Positions 1 to 10,172 of a stretch of DNA of 64,000 bases are shown one piece after another; the first letter of the stretch is position 1; each line of letters starts with the position of its first letter. Both the position numbers and the translations under genes were made by a program. This DNA comes from Alligator mississippiensis (Eukaryota; Chordata; Crocodylia; Alligatoridae): contig NC_081830.1 of NCBI RefSeq assembly GCF_030867095.1, forward strand, positions 37,555,832-37,619,831, read 5' to 3'. Under the pieces are notes generated by a model. It had not been told where the DNA came from. It was given only the letters and a program-made list of their open reading frames with translations, and searched no databases.

Positions 1-43
1 CATGGGTGATGCTGGAGGGGGGTAGGGTGGTTCTCCATCTTAC

Positions 44-142
44 TGATGCCACGAAGCGAAAGTCCCTAGAACTGGCGACCAGGAGGCTGACGATGGCCCG
101 GTAGAGTATGATGGAGATGAGGAACATAACCACCACTGAAAT
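44..142 (-). CDS. ANO7: ANO7 exon: third membrane helix and following loop
   Basis: Acceptor TTTGCAG just upstream and donor GTAAGA after it. The 99 nt (phase 0-0) encode a hydrophobic stretch ISVVVMFLISIILYRAI followed by VSLLVASSRDF, matching the human segment around SIILYRAI. It is the last ANO7 exon inside the window. Confidence 0.93.
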
Positions 143-3100
143 CTGCAAACACAACCATGGCAAGGAGCTCACCCAACTGGCTCCATTATTACCCCTGTGG
201 ACATTCCTGGCTATAGGGAAACTCCATCCTACTGGCAGAAATTACAGAGCTATGGGAGCAGCCAGAAGCAAACCAGGCAGCAGAAAGGAGGCCCAGGCAT
301 ACATCGAGCCACTGTGCTCTGCACAAGACCCACCATACCCTTACCATCATGATGATGACCATTGATCCAGCCAGGATGCGATGGATCTGGTTCCGCTTAG
401 GGAAATAGGGTTCCTCCACCCCAGTGATAGGGTTCCTCATCGTCATGGGGGCCATGGCAACAAACTCAGGGCGCGGCCGCTCCTAGGGCAGACGGAAAAG
501 GCATCATCATGGCTTTGCTTCACTAGGCCTCAGAAGTTTGGCTGTCACATAGGGCCTGTACCTCAATGTCCTCGAAGTCGGAGCAATCCCAGCGGTGTGC
601 CAGAGTGGCATTCATCCGCTTCCAGTACTCCAAGAACATCACTGCCCACAGGGTCATAAAGATGCTAAAGAAGACGGTCCCACCATGGTCGAAAAGCCGG
701 CCAGCCTGTAGAGGGGAGTGAGCAGATGAGAGTGAGGGGACTGGCTGGAGGGAGGGGAAGCCGACTCATCCCACAGTGTGGGAGAAGAGACCCTGTGTAG
801 AGAGCAGTAGGATTAGATTCAACAGCTCTACACCATTCACATCCACAGAGGGGCTGCCCAAAGCAGGTTGGCTGTGAGTACAGCAGTGATAGCCTCATAG
901 TCCCCAATTCCCTGTAGCATAAGAGCTTGTAGCCACTCTGAGCAGCAGGGAGACTAGACTGGCTGGGCAAAGAAGGGTACCTCAGCACAGTGACAAGCAA
1001 CAGTCCCATTGCACTGTGAACCAGTTATGCAGCCCTAAGTGCCTCACATATGCCCACAGGAGCACTTTCTGGGCTTAGTGCTGTTGCTCTACCCCATGTG
1101 CAAGACAGAACCAGGCAGGAGGCACCAATGTAACCACCACAGAGAGACCCATGTGCTGCTGTCTACGTCAGTCTATGCAAAGGCAGAAGAAAGATGGAAG
1201 GAACTGGATAGTGACTAAATGAGGGGAAAGTGGAGTTGGGGCTTGGAGGTGGGAATTAGGGGAGCATCAGCAAAGCAGGGGGCCACGAGCAGATGCAATA
1301 GAGCACAGAAGGATGAGGGCAAGAGGAACTGGTAATGGAGCAGGACATGAGAGTGGCAGGGAGGAGTGGCTGGGAGAAGGTGGCTTCCTTTCTGGGGCAC
1401 ATTCCTGTGCTGGGAAGCTTCCTCTAGTGGCAAAGGGCAGAGCAGACCAGTGCCCAAGGCTTGTACTAACAGCTCGGAGCTCACCCCTCCCACTGTGCTC
1501 CCAGCCAGGCTGGGATGGTCCTGGTGCAGGACCAAGGGCCCCCAGCACACAGAAGCTCTTGGTGGGAAACTCCTTAGACCTGGCCCCACAGTGAGATGGA
1601 CCCAGCTGAGCCCCGGCTCTCACCATGAACATGCTGCAGATGCTGGAGAGCAGCCAGTAGGGGCACTTCTTACAGAGTGGGCACATCTGGAACTGATCCT
1701 CACTTTCACAGATCTCTTGCCTGCCAGGGACCAAGAACAGGACAGGAATCAGTGCCAGGTCACAGTCACTATCCCAGGCCTCACCAACATCTCCACTCAT
1801 TGCTGTCGGGGCTCCTTGTCCAGCCCTGGGGCCTAATTCCTCCCTGTGAGGACAGGCAAAGACTCTGTGAGAGCCCACCACTGCAGCTCCTTCCAGAGGG
1901 ACCCCTGGGGGCAAAGCCCTGAGCACATGGCTCTCTGCAGTTCCCCCGGGGACAAGGGAACAAAGCTGGGAATCCCACCAGGTAGCGCAGAGCAGTAGCT
2001 CTTTGGAGCCTGCCCGAATTGAAGTCTTCCACAGGATGGCTCTGTTCCCTCAGTGCAAACAGTTTCCTCTAGTTAAACCCCTGCCATGGCTGTCTGTGAA
2101 AAGCACTTTGGCTTGATGGTGTGCAAGAGTCACACAGGGCCTGGACTGGCCACAGAGGATGTAGCCAAGATCTCTGGCCTTGAATAGCAGTTTACCCATA
2201 ATGCTCCTGGTTGGAGAAGGTCAGCAGGAAGGGAGGGGAGAGGGGCAGGCAGGGAGGTGGGCACTTACGAAGGTACATCATCAAACATCATGAAAACGCC
2301 CATTATGAAGACCAGGGTGCCCACAACTGCTGCAGGCAAAAGCCAGGCAGTGTAGAAACCTGAAGAGAAAGGGAAGAGAGAGCAAGACCTCCTTGACATT
2401 GGAATCTCACTGCAAATACAGGGCTTGGGGTTGTTTCTCTCTTGTAGGGGCCACCATGTCTCTGGCTGAGGAGAATTCGCTGAAATCCTTAACCTCACAC
2501 ACCAAGCATTAGTGACAGCCAGCACAAACTGAGACCATGGTGTTGTATTTTTATGCCCCTCTCTCTCAGAACTACTTGGTATTCATTGGGTGTGCTCCCA
2601 TCTCTGGTTCTTAAACTGCTCGTTTCCACTCTCACTTCTCTCTCTCACTCCCTCTCCTCCCATACCTCTTCTGAGAGAAGCCCAAAGGCCATGAAATCAC
2701 AACTGGGCTAAGTGGGGTGAGTTCTTCAGGCTCCAGGGAATGGGGCAGTTGTAACTGGGCTGCTGTACTGGCATAGCCCAGGGCCCAGGCAGGGTGTGGG
2801 GAGCACCATAGGGAGTGCTGTCCTCACCCAGCCAAGCAAAGTAGAATGCAATTTTCTCGCCGAAGTACTGGCGGATGTGATCCAATGGCTGGTACTTGTT
2901 CCAATTTCTCCAGCAAGCCCAGTACTGGAAGAGGATCTGCCGCTGATTCAGGGTGTTGGCATCCAGCCCTTCTGGTGGCACCTTGTAGGGGCCCTGTGGG
3001 AGTGAGCACAAGGTGAGCCAGACTGCATGGTGAAGTGGTTTTCATTTAGCCTCGTGGACCCTTGCAAAAAACTGTGCAGCTGCCTGTGCAGACTGCCTGG

Positions 3101-6100
3101 CTGGGCTGTGCACAAGGACTGGAGAGTAGGCCCACTCCTGCACCAAATTGGTCTGGTAGCGTGAGCCTGAGCTTCCTGGGTGTCATCCAAGATCTGGGTC
3201 ACGTGCTGTAACCGCAGACCAGCCTTTCCAAGAGACCCAGGAGCCAGAGTGGACTCACATCATGCAGGGGGAAGGCAGCAGTGAAGACACCCTCGTTCAG
3301 CAGCCGGTCCACCCCAACTTGCCCCTCCTCAATGTTGCCATAAGGGGTTGTGGCCAGAATCTCACGTAGCTGGGGGAAACAAAGAGAGTGTGACAAGAAC
3401 TGCAGTCATACTGTGCCTCAGAACTGTTGACCAGTGCTGCCCTCCTGCAGAGAGAAAGGGGAAATTTTGGTGGAAGGAGTATAAAATTCAGTCCAAGTTA
3501 ATAAGATTCGAGTCTGCAGGTACTGGTGGAAACTGCTTTTTTTTGTCCCGAATTCCACACTAGATGCTCATGGGCTTTGTGACATTCCCCTTCCCCCATC
3601 ACCGAAAACCGAGCGACTAAGAAAAGTGATTTTTAGTTGTAGTTTGTAAACTCATTTCTACTGCTGTTAAGCTGCTGTCAGGGCTGATCAGCCTGTGGGC
3701 TGTCTCACTCACAAGCAGCCAGGGCTGCAAGCCCAGCCTTTGCAAGAGCCAAGCAGGAAACAGCTCTTGCCTCTTGGGAAACTTTCTGAGATCTGAGATT
3801 TCCCAATCTGTCCAAGAACAAGACCACAACCTTCTGGTGGTCAAAGGTTTGGTAAAAGATCAGGGAGAGGGTGTGGGGCAGGCACCCCCTGAAAAGTGAG
3901 AGAATCTGGTTCAAGTCCTTGCTTCAGTGAACACTTGCTCCTGTTAAGTGGAGCAGTTTGACTGTGGGTGGTGGATAGTGCCCCACCCCAGCACTCGGTG
4001 ATTGGAGCACTTGCCTGGGGAGTGCTGGGAGGCTCGGGCCCATGCCATGGTCTGAACTGAACTGAGCAAGAACGTGTGCCAGCCAATGGCTGACTCACAT
4101 GCTCTGCCTCGTTTTGACCAGAAATCCCATCCTGGGGCCAAGACTAGGGGTGCGCCGATAGAAATTTTTTGGGCCAATACCGATGGCTGATTTTTAAGGA
4201 GCCATATTGGCAGACACCGATTCAATTCCGATATACAGCCCTGCAGTGTGGAGAGTGGCGTCCGGCTGCTAAGTCTGTTGTGGGGGAAGGGGTGGGGTGT
4301 GCAAATCAAGGCCCCTGCGGTGAGGGAGGGAGTGGGGCTGGTGTTGGGTCTGGAGCAGGGGCAGATGCTGCCCGACTGGGATGAGGTGGGGCATGGGACA
4401 GAGCCGCAGCTTGTCCGGGGGATGCAAGGAGTGGGAGGGGCGGCTCCCACTGCTGCATGTACCTCCAGGGAAGGCAAGGAGGGTGTGTGCCCCCAGGTCT
4501 GTATGTGGGGTGAGGCAGGCTGCCGCTGTGGGCCAAGGCCAGGGGCTGCACCAGGCTCTTCCCAGTGGGTTCCAATGAACCTATATTTTCTGATGAAAGA
4601 ACATTTCATCACAAGAGTTCCAACCAACTCAAACTATGATCAAAGCTTCCCCAAGTTGGCCAGCACATGCAGCCTGCTCAAAGGCCGAGCTGGCACCAGC
4701 TTGAATGTCAGCTTCCAGGAAACACAGGTACCTGCTCCCAAGCCACCCTGACTCCTCCCAATTTGACCTGCGCCTCCATGAAGACACCCAGCCCAAGCCT
4801 AAGCCTAAGCAGGGTCCCAGACCTGCTTTACCCCTTGGAGACTGGGGATGGCATTCTGTCCCCACCAGGATGCACAGCCCCCTCTTGTCTGTGCTCACAG
4901 ATGCAAAGGCAACTCTCAGGCTGGCAAAGAATGGAGTCATGAGGGCCCCATTTCAGTCCCAGGCCTCGTGTCCTCTCCCTTTCCCCTCAGCATGGCTCCC
5001 CTGCCCCATCCCATGGCTGGGTACTCACTATTTGGTGCCGCTGCGTGCTGTTGAAGAAGCTGTCTTGTTCCTTATTCCCTAGGAACCTGAAATCAGGCAT
5101 GCAAAACCATGATGGGAATGTGCCAGACAAGCTGCAAAATGCCTAAGGTGACATGCAAACAGCAATCCATCCTGACTCCTTTTTTCTCCCCTCCTTCACT
5201 CTGGCATGTGATATGCTACTATATGTCAAGTGCCCATTGGTGGAGGATGGGAAAGGGACAGGCCTGAGGGGTTCCAATGAGCACGACACCTCCTGATGTT
5301 AATATCTCGATGTCACTCAGGCCCAGAGTCCATCCATTCCAAGTCAGCGATTACCCTCAGAGTAGCCCTGCTCTGCTCATCACTCCACCAAGACACTCAT
5401 CTTATAGGGCCATCCATCTCCTCCTCCAGTGCAATCTTATCACTGTTACTGCCATACTGCTGCAGCTACCATTGGACTCTAGAAGCTGGATGGAGACATG
5501 GCTCCTGCCCTGGGGCACTGGCAGTCTAGGCAGGGGAAGGGAAGGGAAGGCAGAAAGCTGTATGGGTGAGCTCTCAAGCTTCTCTTTGGGGTGACTGGGC
5601 TTTCTAGGCCAGCTGGAAGCAGCAAGTTCTTCAGGAGGTGCCTACTGCTCCTGCACATTCTCCATCCCTTCCCTCCCCATGGTGAATGGCAGGGGGAACA
5701 CAATTAGGTCAATTCTGGGAAAAAGGAACCACGATCACCAGGAGGAAGAAGCAAGTACCTTCCCCAGCCCCAGCTCTCTTACCATTGCAACTTGTTCACC
5801 TTAAACTGGCAAGTGTAGTGATCCAGAGGTAAGTTGGGGACCTCCTCGGCCAGCAAGTTGGGCATACCCAACCGCCTCAGCATGCGGGCTGACCAGTTTG
5901 AGGACTGATTGGCCAGGGCCTAGATGGGCAGAACAGGAAATGTTCAGGTGGAGGATAAGGACAGCAGTGGCATGGGACTGGGTCAGCAGGGAAGGGAACA
6001 CAGGCTGGTGCACCCAAGAGGTGGCAGTGAGCACAAGAGCCTGCTTCATGTACAGTGGAGTGAGAAGGGCCCCGGGTACCAGTGTGGATGAGGCATATGG

Positions 6101-9100
6101 CAGGCCCCTTCTCAGGTTGGGCCAATCTGGAATTGCCCTGCATCTCAGTGCTGCAGCTCAGGGCAGAAACAGCCCAGCACAAGACACACAGCCATCAGCA
6201 GAGACCCTCTGCTGACCCCCCAACCCAGGCCCACAGTACTGGGGGTGAAGCAGTGTGGCACCTACCCACAGATGCTCTTGAGAGATGCCTATGGCCAAAG
6301 GGTGAGGTCCCGGAGACAGCAGAGCAGGGGAACAGTGGCCCCCACCCTGATGCTCACCTGTAGGGGGAGCCGGAGACTGAGATCCTCTGCATAGTAACAC
6401 AGCACGCTCCATGGGGCACTCAGTAGCAGGTAGTGCACAGCTTTCTTCTTATCCTCGGCCACATACTGGCAGGAGGGAAGGGGCACAGACATACACTACA
6501 GTTAGCCACCTGTTGCACATCCCATGGTGAGGATGAGCCGACAAGTCCTGAGCAAGCAAGAAGAGGGAAAACCCACACAGCTGTTATATTGACCTGAGCC
6601 CACCAGGCAATTGTTCCTGCACACCCTGACACGCAGGGCTTACAGCTCGGTGATGGGGTCAGTGAGGCTCACAGCCCTTGGACTTCCACTGGGGAAGGGA
6701 ACATTTTAGAACAGGGTAAAACACCAGCTCTGTGGCCTGGTGCTGCTCTGCTGGTGGAAAGGGACTAGAGAGCTACCTGGAGAAGTATAGTCAGTCACCT
6801 CTGGTCAAGGATAACTGGTGTGCTGGATATGGGCAGGCTGGGGCCAGAGTCAAAGTGCATTGCCCTGAGGCTGCTCTGCCTTATGCTGGGGGCCATGCCA
6901 GTCCCAGACCAGCTGCAAGCTTAGGGAAGTAGGGAACTGGTCTCCAGATCCCAGCCAGGCTACTCGCTGGAAGGGGCTTGGGTGCTGCAGATATCATGTG
7001 AGGAGACAAAACAGAAGAGCAGGTTTCCCCAGCTCCTGGACCTGGCACAACTTGGCTGGATATATGGCCAGGGCTCAGGACTCATATCTACTAGGCTGAA
7101 TGGTGCGCAAGGCCTTGCTTGTACATGACTAGAACCCCCCTGCTGGAAAGTGATGCAGAGGTGACTGTTCATTTGTCTCCACTGTAGCAGGGGGGAGAGG
7201 ACTGGTTTGCCACCACAGCCTGCCTATCTTTTGGGTGGTTTGTAGCTTGTGCGACCCAGAGATAGCTGCATTTGCAGCCACTGTTATCAGGCAGCCCAGG
7301 GCTGTTTGCCTTCCTTTTCTCTCTGTTAGAAGCCAGGACTGAGCAGACACAGAATAAGGAGCTTCCTTTCCTAGTTGGGGGTGGTCCCCTATCCCTTGAG
7401 AAGAGTAGGAAAGGACAGACTGACTGACACTTCTTTTCTCTCCCTTCCCCCACAGTAAGGCTCCTGGGCAGATGGATGGGGCTGGGAAAGAGTGGGCTCC
7501 AGAAACCTACCTTCTCCATCCGGATCCCAATGGCCTGGAGCTTGTTCAGAAACTTCTTCCGCCAGAACTTGTGGAGGACGGCATGCGTCTTCCACCAGGT
7601 TCCCCTGCTCTCACTGTCGCTGCCTTCATCCCCCTGCCCTTCCTGTGGCCGGCAAGCTGTTTCCCACACCAGGACAAAGTCTGGGGCAAGAAGAGATTTT
7701 TCACATCCCTGCCCAGATGGGTCAGTGTCCCTGTGCCTGCAGTGCTCTCAAGGACATCCCTGTTCTTGCTCCTCTCCTTCTCCACACACCTCTGCAATGC
7801 CCATCTCACTGCTTGATCAGGACACACCCTATGGTCAGAATCAGGATGGGGCAAATCAAACTTCCTAGCAAAAGGTGCTTAAGCAGAGCGGAACTGCCAG
7901 TACCAACTCCAACTTGTTTCCAACATAGCAAAGTGGAGCTTGCAAAAATAACAGCACCTTTTCTCTTTGTGGAAGGGGTGCATCATTATGGGAAGATGTG
8001 CTGCCTTATAGAGGCCACCAGGATAACAGCTCTCGAGACAGATGGTACCATTAAGGCCTTGCAGACCTCAAGTGTGACCAAACCAGAACTGCTACACTCA
8101 TGGACCAGTTCACCTCAGCTGCACCTATGAAGACCACATTCTAAACTCTTCATCTCAACATACATGTTTGGCCTCCACCTTTGGCTGGCAAGTGTCCTTT
8201 TAAAGAACAGGGCCCCCCCAGTCTCCAACCCAGTATTTCTCTCTGATCTGTATTTCTCCCTGTAGGCAAACTGTGTCCTCACCAATCCTGGTGTGTCCAT
8301 TGCTGAATACATTTGCTGTGTCCTGCTCACCCTGGCTTGAGTTGCTTACCTAGGAAGAAGATATTAGCTCATGATCAAAAAGCAGAACGCATCAGGGCTT
8401 GGATACATATCCCCAGCAGAAACACCTGAGCTGCTCACAGCCATTGGTGGGAAGCAGGGGGAGTGCTGGGAAGTAATGTTTGGGTTTCCTTCCCTTCTGT
8501 CCTTGACCAGCCCTTTTCCACCTTTCTCATTCCTTCTAACCAATTAGTCTCCATCTTGATGACACTAGCAATACAACTCCATAAGGGGCTCGTGGTCATT
8601 CTTTTTCCTGTTAGCCACGGCCAGAAGCTTGGGCTACTCGTCTCAGTTGTGAACCTCCTCACAACATCCCTTTGCAACCAGAAGACTCAGAACAGTCCTT
8701 GGAGACTAGAGGTTACTTTGTCTAAATGGTGGTGGGTTGGCAGAGGGCTGTGGGAGGTGGGATCACTCTACAGAAAAGGGATTTTTCTGTTTCAATTTTG
8801 CACACTGTATGTGTGCACAAGAACACTGGAGCTGTAAAGAAAAGGGTAACATGCAGGATACTCTGTGGCTGCAGTTCAACATTGATTTAGAATCACTCAG
8901 CACTTACAGATTTCTGAGGAGTGATATGAAATTGTTACTGCCATGTAATGCTCACAGAGGTTTTTAGATCTTATCACAGAGGTGCAGGAGTGAATTGATA
9001 GCTGTGCTGAGTTTTCTGTATCACCAGGGCACTGCTGGGACCCCCCCCGCCCAGGATGGGGCTTAGGGAATAACAGCTACCGAATAAGCTGAGAGGGCAG

Positions 9101-10172
9101 GTTTCTCTAGGACAGGGCTGTCCAACAAGTGGCCTGTGAGGGGTTAAGTTGCAGCCTCTGGATTCCTGCCTAGCTGCTCCTCCCTCTATCACTCTGGCAC
9201 CAGCTTCTGCATTTTGTGCCTACCCCAGGGGGCATGGTGTTGGGAGCCCAGAGTAAGGTTGGAGCTGTGTGGTGCAGTGTTGGGGAAGGCGCTTGCGTGG
9301 TAATAAACAGGGCTGTCTGTGGCATGTGGCCCCCAGCCACTTAGAAGCTTGACAGCCGTGCTGTGGGACATGAGAGTAACACCCAACTCTGACAGCAGGT
9401 GCCCTGGGAGCCTCTAAATCTATGCTGCAGAGAGACCTGGTTTTCTAAGGTCTTCTCTGAATAGGGATGACTTCCAGGAATGTCCTCCTACTGTAAACAT
9501 GTGCCACTGCCTCAAAGGCGATCTTCATGCTGAACTAAATCATACTCATAGTCTGCATCTAAACGAGACCCTGACTGAATAGTAGCCCATGACCACTGCA
9601 CAGTAGTGCTGCATGGCAGAAAACGTGATGTGACACTACTGAGCAGTGGTCACGAGCTACCGCAGTCAGCGTCACAATAAAAGCCATTCTTCAGCATGAC
9701 TGTGCAGTAACTTTGGTTACTGTGCAGTCATTTACTATGTTGTTATACAAGTACTAAATGACTGTGCAGTAACAACTGCGCAGTCAAGGTCTTGCGCAGG
9801 CGCAGTCATAGGGAGGGAATCCCAGATCCTCAGAGAACAACCTGCATTCAGCCCCAGCCCTGGCTTGTACACTGTTTGGGGCAGTTGATTTTCCTGAACT
9901 CCCCCTCTTTTTTTTGCACTTTAGATACAGGAGCTCCTCCCCCACCTCACTGGGTGAGGTCACTCTTCAATTCCCTGTGTGGCAGGGGGCTGGAGGAGAA
10001 AACAGGCCAGCCCTTTCCTTTCAGTTGATAGATCCTTGCATGGTAGCTCTTGTTTGCCTACCTCTGAGATTTCAACAAAATCATGGTGCAGGCTCCCATA
10101 ACTGGTCTCTCCAGCATCTTGGTCTTCACTGATCAGATGGGTGCGGTCATCTTTGATCTTCTTCCGTGGCAT
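44..10172 (-). CDS. ANO7: Anoctamin 7, N-terminal part of gene (12 clear exons, runs off left edge)
   Basis: TMEM16/anoctamin family: membrane proteins acting as calcium-activated channels or lipid scramblases; mammalian ANO7 is known as a prostate-enriched member. Coding exons, in gene order on the minus strand: 10172-10062, 7680-7511, 6465-6358, 5919-5783, 5086-5029, 3369-3259, 2993-2828, 2359-2269, 1720-1624, 705-562, 482-345, 142-44. All are bounded by AG/GT. Phases agree at every junction except the first intron, where 1 mod 3 nt is missing (see the 8331-8349 candidate). With that exon, 1449 nt (483 codons) are present. Exons 2-7 hold the cytoplasmic dimerisation region; the first membrane segment is in 2269-2359, the second in 562-705, the third across 345-482 and 44-142. 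The pore helices carrying the calcium-binding acidic residues lie beyond the edge. Assigned by strong resemblance to human ANO7 exon by exon, for example KYQPLDH, YFGEK and NPITG.EEPYFP. No frame damage seen. Confidence 0.95.
345..482 (-). CDS. ANO7: ANO7 exon: NPITG loop and start of third helix
   Basis: 138 nt, phase 0-0, between CTGCCCTAG and GTAAGG. It encodes ERPRPEFVAMAPMT, then NPITGVEEPYFPKR and the start of a hydrophobic helix (LAGSMVIIMM). The NPITG-EEPYFP loop is a strong match to human ANO7. Confidence 0.95.
562..705 (-). CDS. ANO7: ANO7 exon: second membrane helix, EYWKR linker
   Basis: 144 nt, phase 0-0, acceptor CTCTACAG and donor GTACAG. It encodes AGRLFDHGGTVFFSIFM, a hydrophobic helix ending FLEYWKR, then HRWDCSDFEDIE. 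DHGGTVFF and EYWKR are family hallmarks. Confidence 0.95.
1624..1720 (-). CDS. ANO7: ANO7 exon: cysteine-rich extracellular loop 1
   Basis: 97 nt, phase 2-0, acceptor CCCTGGCAG and donor GTGAGA. It encodes QEICESEDQFQMCPLCKKC followed by PYWLLSSICSMFM. The CPLC..CP cysteine set is the conserved first extracellular loop of anoctamins. Confidence 0.94.
2269..2359 (-). CDS. ANO7: ANO7 exon: first membrane helix
   Basis: 91 nt, phase 1-2, acceptor TTCTCTTCAG and donor GTAAGT. It encodes FYTAWLLPAAVVGTLVFIMG and continues to VFMMFDDVP, nearly identical to human ANO7 helix 1. Confidence 0.95.
2828..2993 (-). CDS. ANO7: ANO7 exon: end of dimerisation region into TMEM16 domain
   Basis: 166 nt, phase 0-1, acceptor TCCCACAG and donor GTGAGG. 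It encodes GPYKVPPEG, LNQRQILFQYWA, KYQPLDHIRQYFGEK and FYFAWLG. The KYQPLDH..YFGEK..YFAWLG series is the family signature just before helix 1. Confidence 0.96.
3259..3369 (-). CDS. ANO7: ANO7 exon: cytoplasmic dimerisation region
   Basis: 111 nt, phase 0-0, acceptor TTTCCCCCAG and donor GTGAGT. It encodes LREILATTPYG, then VDRLLNEGVFTAAFPLHD, matching human EILAKTPYG and LLAEGVLSAAFPLHDG. Confidence 0.95.
3370..5028 (-). other. ANO7 intron with truncated hAT-like element
   Basis: Intron between the 5029-5086 and 3259-3369 exons. It holds a truncated GGTGCACCGAT-ended element at 4145-4575 and otherwise unremarkable sequence; long open frames here on both strands are in repeat or GC-rich DNA. 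Confidence 0.7.
4145..4575 (+). mobile_element. Truncated hAT-like element, TAGGGGTGCGCCGAT end
   Basis: The left end TAGGGGTGCGCCGATAGAAA matches the inverted right end of the element at 39,377-40,435. The interior (AGTGTGGAGAG, GGGGCAGATGCTGCCC, GGGACAGAGCCGCAGCT) parallels that copy in the same order. The matching right end is absent, so the right boundary is approximate and this is a one-ended fragment. Confidence 0.75.
5029..5086 (-). CDS. ANO7: ANO7 short exon: FLG..FF.ST.RHQI
   Basis: 58 nt, phase 2-0, acceptor GATTTCAG and donor GTGAGT. It encodes (W)FLGNKEQDSFFNSTQRHQI; the human counterpart is FLGSDNQDTFFTSTKRHQI. The flanking phases agree on both sides. Confidence 0.93.
5783..5919 (-). 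CDS. ANO7: ANO7 exon: NWSA..LLA..VP segment
   Basis: 137 nt, phase 0-2, acceptor CCCATCTAG and donor GTAAGA. It encodes ALANQSSNWSARMLRRLGMP, then NLLAEEVPNLPLDHYTCQFK and VNKLQ. Human has LPNQASNWSAGLLAWLGIP and YYSCRFRVNKL at the same place. Confidence 0.94.
6358..6465 (-). CDS. ANO7: ANO7 exon: VHY.LLSA.W.VLCYYAEDL
   Basis: 108 nt, phase 0-0, acceptor CTCCTGCCAG and donor GTGAGC. It encodes YVAEDKKKAVHYLLLSAPWS, then VLCYYAEDLSLRLPLQ, a close match to human ANO7. Confidence 0.95.
7511..7680 (-). CDS. ANO7: ANO7 exon: DFVLVWE segment
   Basis: 170 nt, phase 1-0, acceptor TTGCCCCAG and donor GTAGGT. It encodes (D)FVLVWETACRPQEGQGDE, then WWKTHAVLHKFWRKKFLNK and LQAIGIRMEK. FVLVWE and the W.KKFL.KL.A.G pattern match human FVLVWEED..RETFLDNLRAAG. 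Confidence 0.92.
8331..8349 (-). CDS. ANO7: Candidate 19-nt ANO7 microexon
   Basis: The first and next clear exons do not share phase: 1 mod 3 nt is missing. On the minus strand CTTCTTCCTAG, 19 nt, then GTGAGC gives a 1 mod 3 exon encoding VSNSSQ plus the G of the following Asp codon. That restores DFVLVW, as in human ADFVLVW. It is the only candidate I noticed; human has a longer stretch here, so another exon may be the true one. Confidence 0.35.
9113..9360 (+). mobile_element. Short hAT-like element, CAGGGCTGTCCAA ends
   Basis: Left end CAGGGCTGTCCAACAAGTGG and right end GCTTGACAGCCGTG form degenerate inverted repeats. Flanking 8-mers CTCTAGGA and CTGTGGGA agree at 6 of 8, fitting an old hAT target duplication. 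No coding capacity. Confidence 0.7.
9572..9784. repeat. Foldback/palindrome cluster of ACTG-n2-CAGT units
   Basis: A 35-37 bp inverted repeat (9572-9608 against 9634-9668) is followed by further ACTGTGCAGT copies. Six ACTG-NN-CAGT palindromes begin at 9595, 9638, 9699, 9719, 9761 and 9775. The structure looks like a decayed foldback or MITE-type DNA transposon; the family is not recognised. Confidence 0.7.
10062..10172 (-). CDS. ANO7: ANO7 first coding exon with start codon
   Basis: ATG at 10172-10170 begins MPRKKIKDDRTHLISEDQDA, then TSYGSLHHDFVEISE, ending at donor GTAGGC. The human N-terminus has the like-spaced MLRRRAQEEDSTVLIDVSP and GSYGSTAH. A possible acceptor (CCCCTGCATAG/CAG) lies about 25 nt upstream, so a separate non-coding 5' exon is likely; the promoter was not located. 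Confidence 0.85.

Larger units (their letters stand above)
7681..10061 (-). other. ANO7 first intron: hAT-like element and palindrome cluster
   Basis: About 2.4 kb between the first coding exon and the DFVLVWE exon. It contains the 19-nt candidate exon, a hAT-like element at 9113-9360 and an ACTG-n2-CAGT palindrome cluster at 9572-9784. No other gene evidence. Confidence 0.6.

Noticed and set aside
1267-1926. 219-codon open frame on the minus strand
   Set aside because: It only overlaps the real ANO7 exon 1624-1720 in frame and runs through both splice sites into intron; the rest has no domain.
3944-4627. 227-codon minus-strand open frame
   Set aside because: Covers the truncated hAT-like element at 4145-4575; GC-rich repeat sequence, no protein family.
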